From contig OZ020517.1 of assembly GCA_963971425.1 (NCBI GenBank), positions 13,270,501 through 13,334,500 of the forward strand: a stretch of 64,000 nt of DNA, read 5' to 3'. The notes beneath the pieces are model-generated. The model ran no database searches, was not told where the DNA came from, and saw nothing but the letters and a program-made list of their open reading frames with translations. Both the position numbers and the translations under genes were made by a program. The DNA comes from Bryoerythrophyllum caledonicum. Its lineage: Eukaryota > Streptophyta > Bryopsida > Pottiales > Pottiaceae. This document shows, in pieces, positions 48,101-58,640 of the stretch (position 1 is its first letter; the number at the start of each line of letters is the position of its first letter).

Positions 48101-49284
48101 GCGCGGTGATTGGCCAAGACATTCTCGTCACAAAAGACGAGGTAAGTTAAACAATTCCATTGTAGATGAGACCAATCAAATAGAAGTTCTGTTTTGACTG
48201 AAGAAGCGAGTTTGGCATGTTACAGGTAGCGTCTAGCTGCACTATTGTTGCGGAGAAGTTTCGACAGGAAGATCCGACGCTTCTCCAGGCGCGCTACATG
48301 ATGTCACTTTTGGTATGAAGACGAGACGTTATTTTGTTCTGTAGGCCCATTGTTTTTAGATCCTAGACTCACGTTTACTTGGAAACAGCTTGCAGGAATT
48401 TTAGTGGATACACACAATTTGTCGTCTGGATCTTCGCGAGACAAGCAGCAGGCAACTATGTTGCTGGTGGGAGCTGGGTCGTTAGGACGAAACGGATTTT
48501 ACAATCAATGTAATTGTCTCAACTCAGCTCATGTGCTTGCTTGGAATATGAAGTGTGTTCAGAGTTTCTTTCGCAGGATGCTCAAGTTGTGTTCCAGACG
48601 TTTTGATCAGAGCCTCTGTGTATGTGCAGTGATGAACATTCGAGATGAGGACTACGTAACCACATTCATCAAGGAAATTTATGGCGATTCGAATGCTCTT
48701 ACAGGTAAGATGACCATACTGTTTCATTGGTGACACGTTTGTGCGAAATTTTCTAGATTAATGCCATATTGGTTCTATTGGTCAGTCCAAATTTTTGTGG
48801 CCACTGTAAATAGTCTGATATGTGACTCCTTACTGTATAACCAGTACAGCCATAGATGCTAATTTAAAGTCCAGTTTAAACATTTCACGTTTTTTTAACA
48901 CAATTTAAGCTCTATTGTGTAGATGCAGCAGGGTATGTAAGGTTTCACATGAGTAAACAAAGTTGCCGAAGAGAACTCGCATATGTGGACCGCCAACATA
49001 ACACGTATATAGAGCTATTTCGCCTAGAAATTGATTTTCTCTAAAACTAGGTTGAATCCTCTCTTGCAGGCGATAAACCAGCTCAATTATCCCCATCCAT
49101 TGAGCAACCGAAGCCTGAAATGATCTCCGACAATGACAAAATGCCAGCAGCCTTAGTTCTGACCTCCAGACCTTCAACTGAAGCCACCATGTCTACGAAC
49201 TCGCCCATCAAGTCTCGTGGACCTCAAAAGTCCAAGATTGCTCTTGTACTCCGCCTGCTACGGAACCGCTCCAGTGTGCAATAG
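45105..49284 (+). CDS. Prune/exopolyphosphatase-like protein with long disordered N-terminus; catalytic motifs lost
   Basis: Model: 45,105-47,298, 47,430-47,623, 48,058-48,141, 48,226-48,312, 48,389-48,704 and 49,070-49,284, all in phase, 1029 residues. Residues 1-690 are low-complexity, Ser/Pro/Arg-rich, with a charged repeat EKKDLEAEKKDLEAETKDLE near 125 and short SPGLS.PSPGLS repeats. From about 695 the pattern follows the prune branch of DHH phosphoesterases: SEKCFHMIL, SMVATICTAWLLEN, HRDAAWLFHVCGIDANALLF, SSCTIVAEKF..EDPTLL, LAGILVDTHNLS, CVCAVMNIRDEDYVTTFIKE. Family members hydrolyse short polyphosphates or cyclic nucleotides using Asp and His metal ligands. Here the NEACDLDS-type motif I reads SEAGGGLSS, and no DHH motif III is found between LDE and SSCT; only the Asp of motifs II and IV remains. 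So I expect a pseudo-enzyme. The fifth exon can be read straight through, but might hide a small intron (about 48,510-48,577). Confidence 0.7.
47624..48057 (+). repeat. Intron built from degenerate copies of the preceding exon end
   Basis: The exon end and following intron (GTTCCATGTCTG.GGAATCGATG...CTGGATGAGGT, 47,576-47,625) recur at 47,782-47,832 and 47,954-47,993. A linked intron piece, GTCAGAGTG.G.GATGGGATGGTTT, recurs near 47,650, 47,735 and 47,843. The copies have lost the reading frame (a one-base deletion in the first, a short deletion in the second). Confidence 0.75.
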
Positions 49285-49866
49285 CAACATTGTATCCTGA
49301 TCATAATCATGTGCAGGAGATTTCATGTCATGTGTCAGTGAGTACACCTTCATTATCAAGGTACTACCTCCATGATCTTGCGACTTCTCTGTATAGCACT
49401 CCATTTTTGTACAGTTTAGGGTTCAGGTGATGATGTGAACTTTCAAACCGATTTTTAGCATGGTCTAGTTCAAAGCGTGTGTAATTTACCGCTTGTAATT
49501 GTCATCTTCCACTTTCTTTCACTTGCAAGGAGTTTGGGGAGAGTCCCTATATATGGTCGATACGGTGATCTATTCTGCCGCTACTCACTCGATACTCAGG
49601 TGCAAAACCTGTACAGTTGACACAATCGCTACGTTGTAAACATGCCCCTTGTGTCCAGGTGCCCCCCAATACTTGGAACTCGATATCGTTGGCATCCCAA
49701 GAATCCGGTGAAAGTAATCTACAAGGATTCACGTCATGAGAAAATCACAAATGAGTCATTCCTCAAGTGAAAAAAATGGATCTGAGCTTTTCTCTCGAGT
49801 TGTAGAGATCATTATTACAAGTACGTTACGTTGCATGGGTGAAACTAACGCCGGGAGTAGTGTCCT

Positions 49867-50250
49867 CTACCTATGCCAGTTGTATTTATATATCCACCGG
49901 CCATCATGAGAGAAATAGACACCGACGTCCTGAACGCTGAAGACGCAATTCTCGCAGCTCCAGAGGTCGGCACCGCCGTGGTCGTCGTCGCCGTAGAACC
50001 GGAAAGTGTCCGCCACCCCGGCCGCCTCGTTGCGCACCCGACAGTCCCAGAACTTGTGGACGCCCGTTTCGAATGCGAAGTAGTACATCTCGCTGCTGAC
50101 CGCCGTGTAGGTCTGCCGGGTCATCCTGTTGGAGTGGCAGGTGACCTCCGTCGCGCCCCGGAAGTCGTTGATCACGCCCACGTGACCTGTAAGCAAACCA
50201 GTGCATGTGGAGCTCAGAAGGACGGCGAACATCACCACAAGTCTCGCCAT
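49867..50250 (-). CDS. S-protein homologue (plant self-incompatibility S1 family)
   Basis: A single-exon frame of 127 residues. A clear signal peptide starts MARLVVMFAVLLSSTC, followed by a compact domain with the S1/SPH pattern: HVGVINDFRG....CHSN, then YYFAFETGVHKFWDCRVRN, FRFYGDDDHG, WSCENCVFSV, and the ending GVYFSHDGRWIYKYNW. The four-to-five Cys layout and the final GIY...DG.W...Y.W motif are diagnostic. Members are small secreted disulphide proteins; PrsS of poppy is the female self-incompatibility factor, while most homologues have no known role. The start at 50,250 is chosen because it begins the signal peptide; the frame is open upstream without plausible sequence. It is GC-rich and isolated in AT-rich DNA, convergent with the prune-like gene. 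Confidence 0.82.
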   Translation of the reverse strand: MARLVVMFAVLLSSTCTGLLTGHVGVINDFRGATEVTCHSNRMTRQTYTAVSSEMYYFAFETGVHKFWDCRVRNEAAGVADTFRFYGDDDHGGADLWSCENCVFSVQDVGVYFSHDGRWIYKYNWHR

Positions 50251-50399
50251 CCTGCGCTGCTTGTAAACAACACAAGGTCGGTAAGAATCGAGACTGGACG
50301 ATGTTGGTGAAACGATAAAAAACCTGTACGTGATAGTCAGGAATTTGCATGTGTGATCTGGGACGTAGTGCTCAGGATTACGCAACCTATTCTACTTAC

Positions 50400-53300
50400 G
50401 AGAAAATGACATTGTGTGCTCACTGATGTTTGTAGTTGCTCATGCTTAAGTGGAAGTGGAACCATCTCGAGGAACGGGCGTTTCCTACTGTTATCATGTG
50501 GATTATGAGGGTCCATGTGGTCATATTTGTACACGTGAGTGATCTGGCTTCAGGAACGGACCGGAATTTGATTGATTCCTGCTGCAGATTCCATGGTGGC
50601 TCTTTCAGAGTTGTTATGCATTGTGATTGATTTGACAATGCAGATTGCTTGGTGGGGGTTTGATATGATGCTGTGGTGAGAAGTACAAACGTTACCTAGA
50701 CTAAGATGTGCTTCAGCACTAGAATCTCAGTTGAAGAGTGTGCCATCGTTGTTTGTGGGCGTTTGGTTTAAATATCTTTCACTTTGATTGTAATTATCTT
50801 TCAATCCGTAGAGTCAAAATTCACAAGTTTAGAAGAAGATCCTACAGTTACATTCTCAAAAAAATTATTTTTGCAAATTATAATCAATGGAGTTGAGATT
50901 CCTCTAAAATGCATTGGGGGTTAAACATCAGTCGGCAACCATATATACAACTGTATATAGAAGCACCTAGTCTACATTATAGAAAACAAAAAGTATATTC
51001 ATGTTTGGCAAGATTTGCATCTTTGGATGAAATATTCTTCAATTAACATTTGCAGGTCATTTCAATGTTGAACCTTATCATCAAATACAACATCAAACAT
51101 GTAGAATACTATGGTCACAAGTGGCACCTTCTCATGTTTAAGGGTTAAATCCGAGAGGACTATGTTTCACCAAAACCACTCCAAAATTGCCTCACTAACA
51201 TGAAATATTATGAGACTATTTTGAATAACTTTTTACTGTTCTCAATTATAGGATCATGGTCTTTAGTACTAGAAGAAACACTCAATTATGTTCATTGCAG
51301 CTTGTTCATCTAAAACAACTGCAGCTGAAAGTGGAGGAGCTCTCGGAGACGGTTGCACAGTTGAAGCTGGAAAGGGCTATGCATCCTGACTGAACTCCTG
51401 AACCCTAAACCCTAATCTTAGGCTACCAAGCTTTGCTTAGGATGGAAGTAAGGTAGTCGACGTGAGGGCTCCTTGTTCTTTTTCACCGTGAATCAATCAA
51501 GTCTCTTGCATTCATTAGAAGCTGGTGAAAAACTAGCCATTCCAATTACGATGAAATGCTGTTTTTTTTTTTTAAGGAATCTGGGGAAACATTTCAATCA
51601 TGTCTCTTTACTCTGTAAACATTGGTTTCAGATGCAACATTATTACCAAAGCTCTGGTGTCACCCTGTACTACAAAAACTGGTTGGAAAGAACTCAAGTT
51701 CGCTTAGAAAAGTAGTAGTAAGTTCCAAAAACACATGATCGAGTAATATGCGTCCTATTTCTCAACATGGGAAAATATTTTTAAAATGATGTCTCCACAG
51801 CCACATGGTTTCAGTAGAGACGTAGCAGTTCCAATCGAAGAGAAATCTACGACATTCGTAGATCTACAAAATTTATCAAAAACAGCTCATAACTGGTTGT
51901 TTTAATGTAAGGAGTAGAAAACATGAAGTACATCGTTATATCTAACTAGATTGGAAGATCTTTATTTCTACAAATGCTCACAAGTTTTTAATGATTGTAT
52001 TGATTGGAAGATAAATATAATGTTTGAATTGGAGTGAAGGTTAGTTTTTGCCCCTGCATTAAGAATACCAACAAACATTGGATGTAGTTAATTTCAATTT
52101 TTTTGCATTACAAAACTTTGAAATTAATTGTACCATAAAAATGCAATCGATGTTATGGTGCCAAATTTTTGGGGATGAAGCGTGTTTGATACTATAATTT
52201 TTGCAATGAAGAGAATTCCAAAAATAGTTTTAATACCTAAAAACATTTTGATATGTAATGAATTCATTTCCTTGTAAGTTTCCATGTTTTTGACAAATTA
52301 AGCAATTTGCATATTTTGAAGATAACATAATGATAGAATTATTCTTGCAATGATAGCAAAATGTATTACAATTTCACCTCAAGTGATTCCCTATTTTTGT
52401 GATACATGTGGATTCATTATGCATTTCCTAAGTGATAGACTCCTTAGATAAGCCCATATATGCTACTAGATACCTTCTACGAATAGGAACCAAATGTATG
52501 AATAACGGCTCAGAGTAGACCGTAATTTGCACCTATGAATATATGATATGGATGGAAATGGGGCAAAATGGAATCATTTTATTGAGTGGCGAAAATTGGA
52601 AGATTCTGAAAATAGCCATGATTACGTTAAATTAAATATTGAAATGCTCAAATCAAACTCTCACGCAGCTTTGTCTAAAAACTGAAATGAAAAAATAATC
52701 AAGATTTTTAATTCTTATGTCGAAATGAATAGTTTATGTCTGCTCCTTATTCATTAAGGTGAGAATTTCTCAGGATTCATGAAGACGTCATATTTACATG
52801 TGACATCTTTAGAAATATGGTATTAATATATTAGCCTTGTCGATGACTCCATTCCATTGTGTGTAATGCTAATAGTTACCCTATGAATAAAATTACAAAG
52901 CTCTTTCATCAACCACCATACTTATGCACAATGTTCACACTTTTCAAATTGGCATTATACTCATTCTTAGAAACATCATTTTTGACATTATCAACCATTA
53001 TTTTACATTTCACAAACTTTGTTCTAAGAACATTGATTCTTCCTAAAATTATGAAAGTTTCATACTATGAAAGGTTTCATTGTTTTTACAAATTTGAACG
53101 AAATTGTGTGAATAATTTATATGTAATACGCAATAGTCAAAACCATGAGAACACAAAGTTTGTTGATGTCCTTGATGCAAGAACAAAGACAAAGTTTTGT
53201 TCCACTTCAAAAACTACTCTCTTCCAATTCATGAAGACCAATTTAATGTCATAAAAATTAGTTTTCAGTAGTCAAGGTGAAGATCTTATAAGTGAAGCTA

Positions 53301-53680
53301 ATATTAAGAATGTTTCTTTTCATTTTCACTCTCCCGCACTAGAATGTGTAGTATTGTAACTATTTTGGTAAGAGAGCCATCAAGAATTTTTGGGAATTAA
53401 ATTAGGCTATCCCAAATTGGCACTAACTCCACCCATATCTATAATTTAAAAACTCTAATTTGCGTCAAATAACTGTCAATGGAAACAAAGAAATCTATAT
53501 GAGATGCCACAAATTTTAGCCACCTCTCTTCTTCATTGTGCTAGTTTCATAAATGAAACGTCCAGATTCCAAATTTCATATCAAGCTGCTAATAATTTCT
53601 CAATCATTGATGACGATTTAAAAAATAACCAAGACTCTGTAAGATTTGTCGGAATTTTACGTAATAGTAACCACGACTTA
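50400..53680. other. AT-rich intergenic region
   Basis: No complete gene. It contains one exon-like fragment at 51,301-51,393 (separate entry), followed by a short telomere-like relic near 51,405. The rest is low-complexity AT-rich DNA with scattered short frames and no domain. Confidence 0.5.
51301..51393 (+). pseudogene. Orphan exon-like coiled-coil fragment
   Basis: Directly after a good acceptor (TTCATTGCAG) lies an open stretch of 30 codons and a stop, reading LVHLKQLQLKVEELSETVAQ and then LKLERAMHPD. It has heptad leucines and much higher GC than its flanks. No upstream exon is visible within 1 kb. It is probably a captured or left-over last exon. Confidence 0.45.
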
Positions 53681-54010
53681 AATCGGGTGTGAACACGTCC
53701 AAATAATATACCCCAGTCATGAGCACGTCCAAGATGTTCCCCAAATATAAGCGCCGGGTATACGGGTGTCCGAAGTATCACTGTGCTTCCAAATATACAC
53801 GGGGTAAAGTCACGTCCAACATGCACACCAGATGTATGCCGGGTATGACAAAGTGGAGGCTTCCAAGAGTCGGTGCCATTTTGGTCTCGACGGCTGCTGC
53901 AGGTCTCGGAGGTAGGGAGAGAGCTACACCACAGCTGAATAAAAAGCCCATCGGTCCGCTCAAGGCCTCACTTGTCTTCTGCGCTCGCTCGTTTGATCGT
54001 CAGGAGAGAC

Positions 54011-54086
54011 CCTGCGGAGGGGGATTGCTATTTTGCGTGCCCAACTTTGCGAGCCGCGAGCCGAGAGCCTAGGATTGCGAGCCTAG
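54011..54086 (+). repeat. Left inverted end of the 7.8-kb segment
   Basis: GC-rich block of GCGAGCC words in AT-rich DNA, the inverse of 61,691-61,766. The sequence outside it does not match across the two ends, except for CTGCGGAGG-like bases at the edge. Confidence 0.65.
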
Positions 54087-55019
54087 AAATAGAAAAAAAT
54101 TGTATTATTGAGAAAAGTGAAAGTGAAAATGAAGTATAAAGTTAGGAAAAATATAATTTTAAAAAAAAAGTTAGAAAAAAAAATGAAGTTAAAAATAAAA
54201 GTTCAAGAGAAGGGGCCCTATAGCCGTGGAAATTGATGAACCGTTGGTATTTATTTTAATGTAGTCATTTCGTATTAGGGCTTTGGGCTTTGGGCTTTGG
54301 CGGTGATCTTGACTGCTAAAATGGTTTAGGCATCCTATAACCGTGGGTGTCTGAACCTTGATTCAAAATAAATTGGTAAATATTTGGATATACCATAGGT
54401 TTATAATCATTATATCAGACTCCACATAAACTATTATAAGAGTAATTTAACATAAATATTTCCTCACACACATAATATAGATAGCCTTCGGTAGATTTTT
54501 GTCCACACGTTTGTCATAGAGAAACTTGGGCAATAGGATGGACTCTTAAGTAGAATGGTGGGCATCATTATTCAAAGCTACCTTGTATTGAACTCTGTAG
54601 AGCAATTCTTGAGAGGCTTGACAGTTCAAGTTATGTTATGGTTTAAGGTCATATTGTTGGACTTAGAAATTGTAGCCTTCAAATGGATGCAATTGGAAGT
54701 AATGAGTTAATAAGGGTAGAGAGGGCAGTACTAAGTAGGTATTCATGACATTTATTTTGGAAGTTTTTAGAGTTAGGCAAGTAGTTCACAAAGTCTTAGA
54801 AGTTTTGTTTAATTGATATGGGTGTGCTTGAGTGATAGAATCATTTTGATTTGCTAGAAATCAAGTAGAGGTGACGAAGATGGAGCAAAAAGGTCTGAAT
54901 GTAGACATCACGATTCACAAAGCTCATTTGTTTGAGAAATGGTGAAAACTCAAAGCTACAATTTTTATTACACTATGACTTTGAATGCAACTGGAAGTGG
55001 ATGATAACATTACCTTAAT

Positions 55020-56960
55020 GCGGTTGGTAATTTGGTGAAGGCATATAACTGTGTCATTTTGATGAACTCTCAAGTACTTGAAATAATATTCAAGAATAAT
55101 ATGAGGGAAGCAATCTCTTCGGAGGTTGATGTGCTGAACATTACAATTAAAAAACTGAAGTGGTTCATGGTGATCTTGTATATTCTTGGACGGATTTACT
55201 TTGATGGACCCGTTGAGTTGTTGATTACGTGGCCAGATTTTTGGAAAGCGGTTGATATGCTATTTGATGAGCTATTTGTTGCATGTATAAAGTATGAAGC
55301 ATGGGCACTGGAGGCCACAGTCATTGCCGGAATGAATGACCATTTGACGCGTGCAACTGCAATGTGTATTGGTGCCAAAGTACGATGATGACCATGAACT
55401 CGAATAGAATGCGGATTTCCAAGAGCTACATGAAGCATTAAGTTCAGCACCACTTGTCAAGGTCGACAAAGGGAATGGATACTGGTAGTGGTTTTATACC
55501 CACATTTTTAAACAAAGTCTATGAGGATATGGGTTTTGTTTAAAAACACGGGCAATTGATATTATATGCAATTGCAACATTCCACGGTGCCATGACAAAG
55601 TCTCAATCGGGAGAGATATGCTCCGTCATTAGCCCAATGAAGTCATATTAATTTTTGTCAAATAAAGAAACAAAGAATGATGTTTGAGGAAGTAATAAGA
55701 ACTCCAACTAACTTAATCAATCCAGTTTTCTTCGAAACTTTGCGGATTGTTCGATCATGAAGAAGATGCCAGGTAGACCATAAATATAAAAGAATCAACA
55801 AAATACATAAACATGAAAGAATCAACAAGTGGAGCAATTGTTCAATTTTAAAGAAGACGTCAAATCTTAATGAAACAAAGCCTCTCAAGGGCGTCCATCA
55901 AACAAAACAAATGCAGAAAATCAATAATTATTAATGATCAATTCAAAAAGCACCTCAATATAGCCGGTGATCGGGGCATTCCAATTGATGAGCTTTGTGA
56001 ATTGCAAATGTTAGGTTGATCTACTCAATATTGAGAAATAAACACTGAAATGAATTGCAAACGCAGTTGTCCTATTCTTATAGAGTTGGACGGCTTTAAT
56101 AAAAAAAAGGAGAGTTGAGAGAGACTAGATCATACAGTTAGTCTCAGGTTTCTTAGTCTCTTTCAATAGATCTTTGTCTTTTTGAATTTTAGAGCCTTAA
56201 GATTGGCTATAGACCAATGCCAGAGATGAGAGTATTGAGGAGGCTGTGAGAGTTGTGGTTTCAATATCTAATAGCTACTGTAATTATTGGCACTTGAGAT
56301 TTGAATACAGTCATACGATAGAATTGAAGATGAAGGAGACATGATAGAAAACTCCGCGCTAAATTTGGACATCTTAGAACAAATTAGCATGGGGAGGGAA
56401 AATATTTGAAAGCTTCCATTTTAGTGAAATTACAAGGTCTTCATGTAATTGGAGTTTGGAGATATTATAAGTGTATCATTTCATATAATTGTAGAATCAG
56501 TGAAGGCACAAAAATCAGTTCTCTCAATGTATTTGCCGGTATATAGAGCAATGGTGAAGCACAAGATGGGGGAAAGAATTGCTTCCATGGACGGTCTAAA
56601 GTTGTTCAATGTGTTGTTGTATGTTCTTAATGGTATATACTTTGATTGGACTAGACGAGTTACAAAAAACACCAATAGAGTTTTCAGGAAGATATTCATG
56701 ACTATTTTTATGAACTCTTTAATGCATGCATTAAATATGGAGTGAGGTTGCTGAAGCCTACAATAATCTCCGTCATTAACGCTCATTTGAAATTAGAGAA
56801 CTGCCATGTGAATTGCCGTTGATCAAAGATCATGACCTTCAATATTAGTGGAAAAGATAACTACAAGCAATACTTTGTCAATCATAAGCACTTGCACCTT
56901 TGATTTTGGACAAAGGAAATAGAGACAAGTAAGGCATTTGCAAGCGCATATTTGAATCAA
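55020..56960 (+). pseudogene. Two diverged copies of an unrecognised coding sequence
   Basis: 55,032-55,388 and 56,449-56,790 encode related stretches in the same order: FMVILYILGRIYFDGPVEL against FNVLLYVLNGIYFDWTRRV, then CIKYEAWALEATVIAGMNDHL against the shifted-frame equivalent after NALNME (AAATATGGAGTGAGGTTGCTGAAGCCTACAATAA...). The copies are about 1.4 kb apart and both decayed. I recognise no family. They could be element-encoded protein remains. Confidence 0.45.
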
Positions 56961-57239
56961 ATTTGAGTTGATAAGTATTTGAATTTAAATAAATCGCATA
57001 ATTGATTGATTAGATTTCATAAGATTCAATATAATATCATGCAATATTCTCCATCATCATCATACTTGTAAAAAGGGTGCCGACATCGGCACTCCTAAGG
57101 ACACTCTTCCCTTATTCTTTGAGAGAATCTTTAAGGGAGGGACACATTGACACTCATCTAAATGGTCCTTCTTATCTATTAAAAAAATTTCCAGAGGGAG
57201 TGCCGATATCGACAATCCACAAGAGGGCCCTTTCTATGA

Positions 57240-57530
57240 TTAAAAAGAGATCCTCTAAAGGGGATGCCGACATCGGCAACCCCCTAAAATTCATATTCAC
57301 GTTTTGGAAAATTTTCAAGGAATTCCAAAATAGTATCACACTTCATCATCCAACACTCTGAGAATAAGTTATCTACGGATGAAGTGATAAATTCCAAGAC
57401 TTCATCCGAAGATAACTTATTTTTGGAGCATTAGATGACAGTGTGATACCATTTTGGAATTCTCTTAAAAAAATTTTAGAGCGTGAATGTAAGTTCTAGG
57501 GGGCACTAATATCGGCACTTTACAAGAAGG
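57240..57530. repeat. About 290-bp palindrome, first copy
   Basis: The arms pair over roughly 130 bp around a centre at about 57,395. Innermost pairing is AAGTTATCTACGGATGAAGT with ACTTCATCCGAAGATAACTT; farther out GGAATTCCAAAATAGTATCA pairs with TACCATTTTGGAATTC; the outer parts contain the array's 16-mer (57,263 and 57,503). Confidence 0.85.
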
Positions 57531-57559
57531 CCTATCCAATCTTTTATAATGGAAGTACT

Positions 57560-57825
57560 AAAAAGGAGTGCCGATATCGGCACCCTCTGAAATTTACATT
57601 CACGCTCTAAGATTGTTTGAGAGAATTTTAAAATGGTATCACACTTTATTATCCAACAATCTAAGAATAAGTTATCAATGGATGAAGTAGTAAATTCCAA
57701 GACTTCATCTGTTGATAACTTACTGTTAGAGTGTTGGATGATAACGTGTGATACCATTCTAGAATTCTCTCAAAATTTTCTAGAATGTGAATGTAAATTT
57801 CAGAGGGTGCCGATGTCGGCACTTC
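57560..57825. repeat. About 265-bp palindrome, second copy
   Basis: Same design as the preceding palindrome, centred at about 57,692: AAGTTATCAATGGATGAAGT pairs with ACTTCATCTGTTGATAACTT, AGAGAATTTTAAAATGGTAT pairs with ATACCATTCTAGAATTCTCT, and a GTGCCGA..TCGGCAC motif stands at each outer end (57,568 and 57,807). Confidence 0.85.
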
Positions 57826-58640
57826 TTTTTGGAAGTTCCATTTTCAAAGATTAGAAAGGCCTTCTTGTAGAGTGCCGATGTCGGCACTCCCTTTAGAGGT
57901 TCACATTGTAAACAAAAGAAGAGTGCCTAGTGGAGTGCCGATGTCGGCACCACCTTTAGAGTTTCTCTTTTTAACTGTAGAAAAGGTCTTTTTGAGGGAT
58001 GATAATGTCTAAAATTCTTTTTGGAGGTTCTTTTGATAAAAATGTAAGGGCGTCCTAGGGGTGCCGATGTCGGCACCTCCCTTAGACGTCTCACATTTCC
58101 TTTTCAAAGATATAAAGGACCCTCTAGAGGAATGCCATTGTCGACACTCCTCTAAAGATTGATTTTTTAAAATGAGAAGGCTCCTTTAAACGAGTGCCGA
58201 TGTCGGCATTACCTTCGGGGTCTCTTTTCTAAATATAGGAGGGTATATTTAGAGGAATGTCGATAATGGGCTCAACTTTGGAGGTTCAATTTTTAAACAT
58301 AAGAAGGATCCTTCAAAGGAGTGCCGATGTCGGCAACCCCATTGGAGGTTGTCTTTTTAAAGATGTCGGCACCTCTTTAGTGGTTGGAGCGTGCAAAGAT
58401 TACCTCAGACATTATTTTTATGACCAAAAAGTATTCTTCACAAGACCCTTGCATATAAGGATCTTGTCTTTGTCTTGGTCAAGTTCAAGTAAATGTCTTA
58501 CCCTAGTATTTAAAATGAGATAACCGCTTTTAGATATACGCGTTGTTTTGGAGTAATGGATGGCATTACTAAACTAACAAGCTTTAATAATTGGGCATTT
58601 TTTTAGAAGAAGCATTTCCCAGGACAAGCTTATCTTCAAA

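Larger units (their letters stand above)
57077..58380. repeat. Two-sided array of 63-bp units carrying a 16-bp palindrome
   Basis: GTGCCGAYRTCGGCAC or a close variant occurs at 57,077, 57,139 (worn), 57,200, 57,263, 57,503 (worn), 57,568, 57,807, 57,872, 57,935, about 57,998 (worn), 58,061, 58,131 (worn), 58,194, about 58,256 (worn), 58,321 and 58,364. Outside the middle block the spacing is 61-72 bp, mostly 62-65, apart from 43 bp at the last step. The centre reads CA in the left units, TA in the middle and TG in the right units. The linker (AACATAAGAAGGNCC, GAGG) is inverted between left and right. The array is thus a large inverted repeat with two further palindromes at its heart. Confidence 0.9.

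Noticed and set aside
53719..54072. 117-codon plus-strand frame
   Set aside because: It runs into the GCGAGC-rich inverted end of the 7.8-kb segment, so the frame reflects repeat sequence and not a gene.
57077..58380. CRISPR-like appearance (regular palindromic repeats with spacers)
   Set aside because: The spacers are related to each other, unit orientation flips in the middle, no cas genes are present, and the context is a plant nuclear genome. It is a satellite-type array.
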